Shown here piece by piece: positions 43,643 through 55,600 of a stretch of DNA of 64,000 bases. The stretch spans positions 1,204,501-1,268,500 of the forward strand of contig CANXME010002590.1 in the NCBI GenBank assembly GCA_948144175.1. Reading direction: 5' to 3'. The number at the start of each line of letters is the position of its first letter. The stretch's first letter is position 1. The stretch comes from Closterium sp. NIES-65 (lineage: Eukaryota; Streptophyta; Zygnematophyceae; Desmidiales; Closteriaceae). Made by a program: the position numbers and the translations under genes. Under the pieces are notes generated by a model. That model was not told the DNA's origin and ran no database searches. It saw only the letters and a program-made list of their open reading frames with translations.

Positions 43643-46600
43643 ATGTCCGCAATTTCGTTACAAGCCTTCCGGCCGACCGCGGAGAAGGTGTACCACGTGG
43701 ACGTGCACCCCACGCTGCCGTGGATCGTCTCATCGGACGGCCACGATAACGTCGTCGTATGGGACTGGGAACACCGCCAGGTGTGTACTTTACCCTGTAA
43801 TTCGAGGGTAAGTTAGGAATGCTGTTCGAGGTGAGCCGCGGTTTGATACGACTCGGAAAGCACCTGGAGTAGCTGTCAGGTGACAGCTGGCAAGCTCACG
43901 TGCTGATACCAATGGCCCTGATAGTCTATAGCTATTAGCACTGTCAGCGCCTGACAGCACTGATGATCCTCAATAACACTAGTAGCGCTGGCAGGTGCTG
44001 CATGAGGTGAATTCATGATGCCAATGTATTTGTAATGATTGCCATCGGTGCACTGATGACACTGTTGACCCCATTGGTGGCCCCGGCAGGTGCTATACGA
44101 GGTGAACGCGGGGGGGGTGGACGAGCGCCGTTTGGTGGACGCGCAGCTGCAGCGCATCGCCGATGGGGAGGAGCGTGAGTGGATTACTTCTTAGGGTGCC
44201 CTTAGATCTTAGCGTTGTTGCCTGTAGGGGAGCAGTTGTGTGAGTGGGCTGATGGGAAGGAGGAGCGAAATCGGTGCCTTTGCAGCCTTGCTCCCTTTTT
44301 TCTCTGTGTGACCAAATCGGAAGTTAGCTGGCACTACGCACGCGTTTCAAATCGGATACGCAGGCACGTGCGAGCGCCATACACTTCTTTCTCCTTGTTG
44401 CTGCGGCGTGCTTTCTCCTTCCCTGCAGATGCCAAGACACGGTCGTCAGCAGTGGGAGCAGAGGCCATACGAGGAGGAGGGTGAGTACACACCGGCACCT
44501 CTTCCCCCCTGTCCAAAAGCTCTGTGTGGTGGATCCCTTTCCGTGGCTGAGTGTTCATTCCTCTGCTGCCGCTCGTTCTTCACTGCTCCGTTTGGTGAAC
44601 CCCTTTCTGCTTCTCTTGCTCCGTTCCACTGTGCACCACAACGCCCACCTTCCCCCCTCAACCAAGCAGTGCCTGCTTCCATCTATCCCATATCTCCCCT
44701 ATTTCCTGCTCCCCTTGCTTCCTCCTGCGCCTCTCTCTCCCCTATTCCCCCTATCCCTTATTTTTCGATTCCCCTTTTCCCCCGTTTTGTTCCCTCTATC
44801 CCCTTCTCCCACATCCCATCCCACCATCACCTGTCCCTTCCTTCTCCCCCACCCACACAGAGTGAAGGACGTCAAGTTCTATGACGACGACGATGTTCGC
44901 TTTTGTACAGGAGCCATTGCCCGGGCAGCAGTGGTGCAAGCAGCAGTGGCCGTATCCCCCACCTGCTGTTTAACATGCTCTGCCCTACTCTCTATTCCAC
45001 CACCAATCCCTCTATCCCCTGCTCCCCCACCACCTCCCAGAGTGAAGGACGTTAAGTTGTATGACGACGATGGACCGGAGCCATTGCCCGGGCAACAGTG
45101 GTGCAAGCAGCAGGGCGGCTGAGCAGGCTGAACTCCTCATTTCACATGTCCCATTTGCCCATCTACCTGTTACACCCCTCCAGAGTGAAGGACGTTAAGT
45201 TTTATGACGACGATGTTCGCTTTTGGACTGGAGCCATTGCGCGGGCGGCAGTAGCCGAATCCCCCACCGTTACATCTGCCGGCCTCCTTGTGCCGCCCAT
45301 CGGCGCCGCCCCGTCCGCGGTGCGCGGGCGGCGGTTCTTGTTTGTATGCTGTGACAACAAGGCGATTGTCGCCGACCTTGTGACGATGAGAACAAAAGAC
45401 ATCCCCAAGCTGCTGCTGGACAACCGCTCTCCGCTTTGGTGAGTTAAGAGGAGTTTGTTGCATAACAATCGCTCTTCACTCTGGTAAGCCAAGAGGAGTT
45501 TTGAGCTGTGGCATGCTTCTGAAAACTCTCACAGGACACTCCCACCCTGCTGCTTGACAGTTTATTTTTGCTTTGGTGAGATGGGAGGAGCTGTAGAATT
45601 TTCCTGAGAACTCTGAAAGGTCATTCCCAAATTGCTGCCAGTCTCTTTCCACTTTGATGAGTTGATAGACATTGTGAGCATTCTTCTAAGAATCCAGAAT
45701 GGGCTCAATGTGACGCCATCAACTTGTTGAAATGAAACTGGCTGCGAGCTAATGCTTCTCTTTGTTTTCTCCCCCACCTCCTTCCCCACCTCCTCCCCCC
45801 CACAACCCCCTCTCCTCACCAGTGTGGAGTTTCTACCTCGCTCCAGTGCGCTGGGCGACGGTCCCTTTGCGTGCTTTGGAGGGCCTGATGGAGCCATTCG
45901 GGTGCTCTCCCTCGCAACCTGGCAGGTGAGCCGCGAGCGTGCTGGCAGGTGGCTGGCAGGTGGCTGGCAGGTGGCTGGCAGGTGGCTGGCAGGTGGCTGG
46001 CAGGTGGCTGGCAGGTGGCTGGCAGGTGAACAAAGCCTGCACTGATTTTCGCCACTCGAAGATCCACTTTTTCTGAACGCGCTTTTGCTTTCCTGACTCG
46101 CTCTTTCTTGCTGCTCGGGCCCCAACCTTATCCCTCTGCTCCTGTCCCGGTGCGTATTTCTGCCCATCCCTGCCTGTCTCTGTCTGTCCGGGACCCTCCT
46201 TGTGTCTGTGTCCGTTTAATCTATGTGACTCCGCCTGCTTTTGTCTGCCTCCATGCCTCCCCTCCCTGCCTCTCTGTTTGCCTCCCTATTCGCCCCTCAG
46301 ATATCGCGCAAGTTCACAGGAGGGCACAAGGGCGCAGTGCACTGCCTGCTCCCCTTTATGGCGGGCAATGGGGAGGTGAGGACGGGTGGGAGGCTAGGAG
46401 AAAGGGCATGGGAACGGGAGGGACGGAGCTGCACATGTGCGGGTGGATGGGACACACACACACAAGAGGGAACAAGGGCGCAGTGCACTGCCTGCTGCCC
46501 TTCATGGCGGGCAATAGGGAGGTGAGTGCAAAGGGGAGGTGGGCGTGGTAAGGGAAGAGGGCAGGGCAGCACATGGGCGGACAAGTGGGCCACACAACAA

Positions 46601-49600
46601 ACACGGATCTTGTCCCTCTCTCTTGCCTGCTCACCCTCCCTGGTCTCCCTCTCCAACTCTCAGGCATGCTGGTCATGTGGGGAGCGAACTCTCTCAGGCG
46701 AGCACAGCAAGGGAAGTGGCGCCCAAGCTCACTCTCCCCAAGGCTCATGACGGGGGAGTGGTGGGTATTCGCCTGGCTCTCCCTTAACTATCCTAACCCC
46801 TTCCTTTGCTCTCGCCCTCTGTACCCTCGATGCTCTCTCATCCGTCACCCTGCTCAGATGCTGCTGGCATCAGGCGGTGCTGATGGAGTGCTGGTCATGT
46901 GGGGGGCGGATTCCCAAACGAGCGCATCCGGGGAGGTGGCACCCAAGCTCACTCTCCCCAGTACCTCTTATACTCACCTCCCTGCTCCCTCTCCCGTGCT
47001 CCTGCTCTCCCATCCCTTCTCCAGATGCTGCTAGCATCAGGATGAGCGGATGGTGTGCTGGTCATGTGGGGGGCGGACTCCCAGGCGAGTGCAGCAAGGG
47101 AAGTGGCGCCCAAGCTCACTCTCCCCAAGGCGCACGGCGGGGAGGTGGTGGGCATCAGCCTTGCTCTACCTTTCCTACCAAACCCCTTCCTTGCTCTCTC
47201 TCTGCCTCCCCTGCGCTCCCATACCTCACTCCCCCCCCAGATGATGCTGGCATCAGGAGAAGCGGACGGGACTCTTGTCATGTGGGGGCGGGACTTTTGG
47301 AGCGCTACTACTTCCCTTGCTGCACCCGCCTGAAAGTCCTCCCCTGCACTCCGTACCTCACTCTCCCCCCAGATGATGCAGGCATCAGGAGGAGCAGACG
47401 GGACGCTGGTCATGTGGAGGGCGGGAATTTTGGTGGGCATCAGCACGGCTCTCCCTTTCCTCCCCAAATCCATTCCTTGCTCTCCTATCCCGCTTCCCAG
47501 ATGATGCTGGCATCAGGAGGAGCGGACGGGACTCTCGTCATGTGGGGGGCGGACTCACAAGCAAGCGCAGCAAAGGAGGTGGCGCCCAAGATCACTCTCC
47601 CCAAGGCGCATGACGGGGGGGTGGTGGGGATCAGCCTGGCGCGCATCCACGGCGCTGCCCCCCATCTGGTCACGTGCGGCGGTGACAAGGCCGTGGCATT
47701 CTGGGATACCACCATGTTCCGGGTGCGTTCAGAGTTGGAGTATGGTGCGGTGCAGTGCGGTGCAGTGTAGTGTGGTGTGGTGTGATCAGGTATGCAAGCG
47801 CCCAAGATCACTCTCCCCAAGGCGCATGACGGGGGGGTGGTGGGGATCAGCCTGGCGCGCATCCACGGCGCTGCCCCCCATCTGGTCACGTGCGGCGGTG
47901 ACAAAGCCGTGGCATTCTGGGATACCACCATGTTCCGGGTGCGTTATCAGAGTCAGAATGCGGTACGGTGAAGTGCGGTACGGTGCAGTGCAGTGCACCT
48001 TGTGATGTGCAGTGCTGACAAGACCAACACCACCCTGTTCCGGGTGCGTTGGTTGGTGCTAGGATGTCAGGGGTTCAGGATGTATCGAGGTGTGCTCCTT
48101 TCTTGTACTTCTTACTGAGTATGCTGTCAGGGGAGCACACAGAGATGCAATTCTCTCCCCTGCTTCGCCATTCCCAAGGCTGATATTCCCCCGTATTTGA
48201 GTTGCGATTCATTCACTGCTTATTTTCTGCCCTTTCCCCCTTCATGTCTTGCCTCACTGTGCCTCGCCTTGCCTTTCCTTGTGTCTAATCTTTGCAGGAG
48301 GTGCGGCGGATAAAGCACGCCATTCCCAAGGCCGACTGCAACACTTGACTTGGCTGCACTCACTTACCATCTGCCTTTTCCCCTCCCTTCCCGGTCCATC
48401 TCTTGCCTTGCCTCGTCGTGTCTTGTTTACTATCTGATACAGGAGGTTTGCCAGATGAAGCATGCCATTTCAAGGCCGCTTGCCTGCCACACTTTGAATT
48501 GGGTCTACTCACCTCACCACTTACCATCTGCCCTTTTCTCTTACTTCCCACTTATGTATTGTCTTGCCTTACCCCCTCGGTTCCCTGCAGGAGGTGCGGC
48601 GGATGAAGCATGCCATTCCCAAAACCGTCTGCCACACCATTGCCAGCTGGCGCCACCCGCGTGTGCCAGCTGTCGAGGTGCTCGCCTGCGCCAAGGACTC
48701 GCACGTGTGGTGGGTGGCGTGCTTTGTCTCTTGTGTGGGTGGCGTGCTTTGGCGCTTGTGGTGGGCAGCAGGGACTGGCGGAGCGAAGGGATGTTGCGTT
48801 TGATGCACGTGTGGACTAACGGTGTGTGCATGGGTTGCTGGCTAGATGGCATGCTTCTTATTTCAGAGCAATGGAGGCAGCAGGAGGCAGCAGACCCATC
48901 TATGACCTCGCCACGCCACTCACACGCACCCCCCATCTCCCTCTCCTCTTCCCCTCACTCTTCCTTCACCTGCCCGTGGCCAATCTCTTCCCCATCTTCG
49001 CCTCAGGGCGTTGGAGGCATCAGGGGGCAGCAGGCCCATCTGTGACCTCTCCACTCACGCACCCCCCACTCTTGTCTTCTCCTCTTTCCCTGCCCCTCTC
49101 CCCCTGCTTCGCTTCCATCACTTTCCCCACCCTAATGGCACTGGAGGCATCACGGGGCAGCAGACCTATCTGTGACCTCCCACTCACACACCTCCCCTCC
49201 CCCGCTCAAACCTTCCCATGGTGCATCCCTCCATTTCCCTCCACCCTCTTTCTCAGGGCGTTGGAGGCATCAGGGGGCAGCAGGCCTATCTGCGACCTCT
49301 CCACCCACGCACCCCCCACTCCCCAGTTGGCAGCAGGCAAGAAGCTGAAGGTGAGTGGCAGCAGGGAGGAAAATTTAAGTGAGTGGTAACAGGCAGGTGT
49401 GCTTTGAGACTATTAAAAAAAAACACATCTCCACCCACACACCGCACCACCCACTCCCCAGTTGGCAGCAGGCAAGAACCGCAAGGTGAGTGGGGACAGG
49501 CAGGCAGCTTTGACAGACAGACAGACAGACAGGCAGGCAGGCAGGCAGGCAGGCAGTTTTGAGAATCAGAAGCTCATGGCAGTGACTGGGGTTTGCAGGA

Positions 49601-52600
49601 AGTTGCTTAGAAGAGCGAGTCTGGATGTGAGAAAGAAGCTAGAGTGAATTACGCTTCTCATCTCATCTGCTTCGACCCTTTTCCTCCTCCCTCCCGCTCT
49701 CTTTTCCTCCCTCCCCCTCCGCCCCTCCCTCCGCATCAGATCTGCTGCATGATGTCACACAGCCTGCAGCCGCACAGCCTGCAGCCACACAGCCTGCAGC
49801 CACACAGCCTGCAGCCACACAGCCTGCAGCCACACAGCCTGCAGCCACACAGCCTGCAGCCACACAGCCTGCAGCCACACAGCCTGCAGCCACACAGCCT
49901 GCAGCCACACAGCCTGCAGCCACACAGCCTGCAGCCGCACAGCCTGCAGCCACACAGCCTGCAGCCACACAGCCTGCAGCCGCACAGCCTGCAGCCACAC
50001 AGCCTGCAGCCGCACAGCCTGCAGCCACACAGCCTGCAGCCGCACAGCCTGCAGCCACACAGCCTGCAGCCACACAGCCTGCAGCCACACAGCCTGCAGC
50101 CACACAGCCTGCAGCCACACAGCCTGCAGCCACACAGCCTGCAGCCACACAGCCTGCAGCCACACAGCCTGCAGCCACACAGCCTGCAGCCACACAGCCT
50201 GCAGCCGCACAGCCTGCAGCCGCACAGCCTGCAGCCACACAGCCTGCAGCCGCACAGCCTGCAGCCACACAGCCTGCAGCCACACAGCCTGCAGCCACAC
50301 AGCCTGCAGCCACACAGCCTGCAGCCACACAGCCTGCAGCCACACAGCCTGCAGCCACACAGCCTGCAGCCACACAGCCTGCAGCCACACAGCCTGCAGC
50401 CACACAGCCTGCAGCCACAGGCACAGCCTGCAGCCACACAGCCTGCAGCCGCACAGCCTGCAGCCACACAGCCTGCAGCCACACAGCCTGCAGCCGCACA
50501 GCCTGCAGCCACACAGCCTGCAGCCACACAGCCTGCAGCCGCACAGCCTGCAGCCACACAGCCTGCAGCCGCACAGCCTGCAGCCACACAGCCTGCAGCC
50601 ACACAGCCTGCAGCCGCACAGCCTGCAGCCACACAGCCTGCAGCCGCACAGCCTGCAGCCACACATCCTGCAGCCGCACAGCCTGCAGCCACACAGCCTG
50701 CAGCCGCACAGCCTGCAGCCACACAGCCTGCAGCCGCACAGCCTGCAGCCACACAGCCTGCAGCCACACAGCCTGCAGCCACACAGCCTGCAGCCGCACA
50801 GCCTGCAGCCACACAGCCTGCAGCCACACAGCCTGCAGCCGCACAGCCTGCAGCCACACAGCCTGCAGCCGCACAGCCTGCAGCCACACATCCTGCAGCC
50901 GCACAGCCTGCAGCCACACAGCCTGCAGCCGCACAGCCTGCAGCCACACAGCCTGCAGCCGCACAGCCTGCAGCCGCACAGCCTGCAGCCACACAGCCTG
51001 CAGCCGCACAGCCTGCAGCCACACAGCCTGCAGCCGCACAGCCTGCAGCCACACAGCCTGCAGCCGCACAGCCTGCAGCCACACAGCCTGCAGCCGCACA
51101 GCCTGCAGTCTCACAGCCTGCAGTCTCACAGCCTGCAGTCTCACAGCCTGCAGTCTCACAGCCTGCAGTCTCACAGCCTGCAGTCTCACAGCCTGCAGTC
51201 TCACAGCCTGCAGTCTCACAGCCTGCAGTCTCACAGCCTGCAGTCTCACAGCCTGCAGTCTCACAGCCTGCAGTCTCACAGCCTGCAGTCTCACAGCCTG
51301 CAGTCTCACAGCCTGCAGTCTCACAGCCTGCAGTCTCACAGCCTGCAGTCTCACAGCCTGCAGTCTCACAGCCTGCAGTCTCACAGCCTGCAGTCTCACA
51401 GCCTGCAGTCTCACAGCCTGCAGTCTCACAGCCTGCAGTCTCACAGCTTGCAGTCTCACAGCCTGCAGTCTCACAGCCTGCAGTCTCACAGCCTGCAGTC
51501 TCACAGCCTGCAGTCTCACAGCCTGCAGTCTCACAGCCTGCAGTCTCACAGCCTGCAGTCTCACAGCCTGCAGTCTCACAGCCTGCAGTCTCACAGCCTG
51601 CAGTCTCACAGCCTGCAGTCTCACAGCCTGCAGTCTCACAGCCTGCAGTCTCACAGCCTGCAGTCTCACAGCCTGCAGTCTCACAGCTTGCAGTCTCGCA
51701 GCCTGCAGTCTCACAGCCTGCAGTCTCACAGCCTGCAGTCTCACAGCCTGCAGTCTCACAGCCTGCAGTCTCACAGCCTGCAGTCTCACAGCCTGCAGTC
51801 TCACAGCCTGGAGCCGCACAGCCTGGAGCCACATCTGGTGGTCTGCGGAACCAACGTGGGGGTGAAGCTCATCTGCTTCCACCCCTTCCTCTTTCTCTCC
51901 CCCTCTCACTCCTCGTCCCCATTGTCCCCTTCTCTCTCTGCATCAGATCTACTGCATGATGCCGCACAGCCTACAGCCTCATCTGGTGGTGTGTGGCACC
52001 AACGTGGGGGTGATGCTCATCTGCTTCGACCGCACTGCCGTGCCCCCTGCAGCCGCTCTCCCCACACCCCAGGGATCCAGGCAGCACCAGGTGAGGATTT
52101 GGGATGGGAGCGAGGGATATTAGAATTAGAGTGCACATGTGATTGAGTGAGTGAGTGAGCGAGTGAGTGAGTGAGCGAGCGGATGAGTGTGTGGCACCAA
52201 CGTGGGTGGGGATGATGCTCATCTGCTTCGACCGCACTGCCGTGCCCCCTGCAGCTGCACTGCCCACAACCCAGGGATCCAGGCAGCACCAGGTGAGGAT
52301 TTGGGATGGGAGCGAGGGATATTAAAGTGCACATGTGAGTGAGGGACTGAGTAAGTGAGTGTGTGTGGTACCAACGTGGGGGTGATGCTCATCTGCTTCG
52401 ACCGCACTGCCGTGCCCCCTGCAGCAGCCCTCCCCACGCCACAGGCCTCCCGGCAACACCAGGTGGGCAAATGGGATGCGAGGGATATCAGGATGCACGT
52501 GTGAGTGAGTGCCTGAGTGAGTGAGCGAGTGTGGCCCCAACGCGGGGGTGATGCTCATCTGCTTCGACCGTGCCTCCCGCAGCAGCGCTTCCCATCCCAC

Positions 52601-55600
52601 ACCACAGGGCTCCAGGCAGCACCAGGTGGGCACATGGTGCATATGGCCGGCACACCTTGTATTGTATGGTATGCACATCATGACTATGGGCAGCACGCCT
52701 TGTATTGTATGGTATGCACATGGTGACTACGGGCAGCACACCTTGTATTGTATGGTATGCACATGGTGACTACGGGCGGCACACCAGATATGCTGTGCAC
52801 AAGGGATTGAGTGGGTAATTCCAGTAGCCTCCGACCGAACTCACTAGCCCCTAGAGTTGGAACTTGGATGAGCCAAGAACGCCTTGGACCAAACTGCTGG
52901 TGTGGCCACAGCCAACACTGAGTGTTCTCATGGTATAAGAGAGTGAGTGAGGTAGATCAGAGGCTGCCAGTGCAGCCCCATGCTCCAGCCTACTACCACC
53001 AATTCCCCCTCCTCTTCTCCTCCAGGTGGCGTTCTGCTGCCTGAGCAAGGGGCTGAATGAGCTGGCGTTCCAGCTACTCATTGACTCACCCTCGCCTGCC
53101 CTCCTCCATCGCTACTCTTTCCCTCTTACCCCTTCTCTCACTCCCTTTCAGGTGGCGTTCTTCCTGGGCAGGGGGCTGAACGCGCTCGCCTTCCAGCTGC
53201 TGACTCGTCTAGACTCAGAAAATGGTTCGATCTGGTAGTGTTTGTGAGGCGTATATTCCCAACCTACTACCACCCGTCCCCTCCCCTCAACCCCTCAGGT
53301 GGCGTTCTGCCTGGGAAGGGGGCTGAACGCGCTCGCCTTCCAGCTGCTAACAGCAGGGCAGGTTGGGCCTGGGGCGGGTGTGACTGTGGCGGGGGGCGGG
53401 GGCAGTGGCAGTCAGAGGCCCGTCACTCCCGCTGGAGTCACACGGGTGGATGCGCTTGAAGCTGCCGTGCCTGAGGTGAGTTTAGCGCTGTCTTGAGGGT
53501 GGCTGGTTGGGAAGGGGGCAGCGCAGTGGCAGTCAGAGGCCCGTCACCCCGGCTGGAGTCACACGGGTGGATGCCCTTGAAGCCGCCGTGCCTGACGTGA
53601 GTCAGTATTGCCTTGAGAGAGGTGTAACTAGGCTGAGTATGCAGCGAGTGAGTGTGACTGTGGTGGGTGGGGGGAGAGTGGCAGCCAGAGGCCCGTCATT
53701 CCTGCTGTAGTCACGAGAGTGGATGTGCTTGAAGCTGCCGTGCCTGAGGTGAGTTGAGTCTGTAACGGGTATGAATTTGAGGGGGTGTGACTGGGGCGAA
53801 GGGGGGCTCGGGAGGGGGGTGGGGACAGTGGCAGCCAGAGGCCCGTCATTCCTGCAGTAGTCACCAGGGTGGACGCGTGAAGCTGCTGTGCCTGAGGTGA
53901 GTCGGTCCTTAAAGGGTATAGAGTGCACGTGGACGGACAATATCCGAATCACCTCATTGTCAGTTTATAAAAGCTCAAAGCTCTTGTATGGTGTTTCTGT
54001 TTTGCCTTCCTGCTTGTGTTGCTTCCCCACTCCACCCGCTCACCCCACCTGCTCACCCTACGTGCAGGTGAAGCAGGAGAGGCGGAGAGCAGTACCTGTT
54101 GCACATGAGAGCTACTCGCACCTCTCTGTCAGCAAGTCCGGCAAGTAAGTAGGTCCGGCTAGTAAGTAGGTCCGGCAAGTAAGTAGGTCCGGCAAGTAAG
54201 TAGGTCCGGCAAGTAAGTAGTCATACCCATGATGGACATCCCTCCAACTGAGGCTTGCCACAATGACTATCAGGCTTTGCAATGCAACAATGTCTGACTA
54301 TTATGCAAGCCCTAATCTTGAGATTACAAACCAAACCGACCAACTCCCGTCATCAAGAACGTGGCAGTGCTGCAGTGCAGCCCTTCACGCCTTACCCTTG
54401 GCCCTTCACGCCTTACCCTTGGCCCTTCACGCCTTACCCTTGGCCCTTCACGCCTTACCCTTGGCCCTTCACGCCTTACCCTTGGCCCTTCGCTTCATTG
54501 ATTCCACAAGAACTGCACTAGGTAGCTTGAACGGCTCACCTTGGTGTGCTGCTTACGGTAGGAGGAGCAGGAACGATTTAAACTGCTCAGTGCATGTGCT
54601 AAGCTGGAGGGGCTAAGGTCGCAACAGAGTGACATCTTTCTAAACGCAGTGGTAGCGGAAGCTCGCTGTGATTGCTCGTTTGTTCGACCGTGGTCAGGTG
54701 TAAAATTTCCCAGCGTGCCTCTCGCTACCACTGCATCTGAGAATGTGTCATTTTGTTGCACCCTTAGCTCCTCCAGCTTACCACCTGCACTGAGCAGTTG
54801 GAGCAGTTCATGCTCTTCCGACCTCAAGCAACACACCGAGTCGAACTGTTTGAGTGGCCCTGATCCTGCGCCCCTCCATCCCTCGCCCCTTTCCATTGGA
54901 TTGAACCCCACAACCACTCCAGGTACCTGGCAGTGCTGTGGCCCGAGGTGCCGTTCTACAGCGTTTACAGCACAGCGGACTGGGGAGTGGTGGACTCGGG
55001 CACGGGTCGCCACTTTCCCTTGGTCCCTCACCTCCCTTATTTCGTCCCTCACTTTCCGTCACTCCTTTTTTATCAGATATCTTGCAGTGCTGTGGCCAGA
55101 AGTCCCTTTCTACAGCGTGTACAGCACAGAGGACTGGGGAGTTGTGGACTCGGGCACGGCGCGCCACTTCGCCTGGGACACATGTCAGGACCGCTTTGCC
55201 ATCCTGGGAGGGGCCGTGGTGCCCAAGGTAATGCCACTGCCACTGCCATGATGCCATCACCTCTGCGGCTCTGCGTTCTTCTGAGCTGCCTGTGCCTGCA
55301 ATCTCTGTCACCTCGGACTTGCCTCTCGCCCTCGGACCGTCCCCCCAGGTGCAGAGCAACCTTACCACCAGTTCAGGCAGGCACAAATTCTAGATAAAAA
55401 GCAAGAGGGGTGCCAAGGAGGCAGAGGCGGCAGCAGCGAACCACTTTCAAAACCCTTTTCTTTTGCGCCTCCTGACTTTTGAGACGTCCTGATGGCTTTT
55501 GAGACGTCTCAAAAGGAGGCAGAGGCGGCAGCAGTGGCTACCACTTTCTAAACCCTTTTTTTGTTTGCTTCCTACCCTTCCCACCCCACCCCTGTTCCGC

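Noticed and set aside
49756-51828. CRISPR-like regular array
   Set aside because: There are no distinct spacers. The unit is a simple head-to-tail minisatellite in a eukaryotic intron.
49644-51959. 771-codon + strand ORF and antisense ORFs of 748 and 698 codons over the 15-bp array
   Set aside because: A 15-bp unit without stop codons leaves frames open on both strands. The + frame changes from HSLQP to AQPAAT at a 4-bp irregularity near 50419, and no donor follows. It is a repeat, not a gene.
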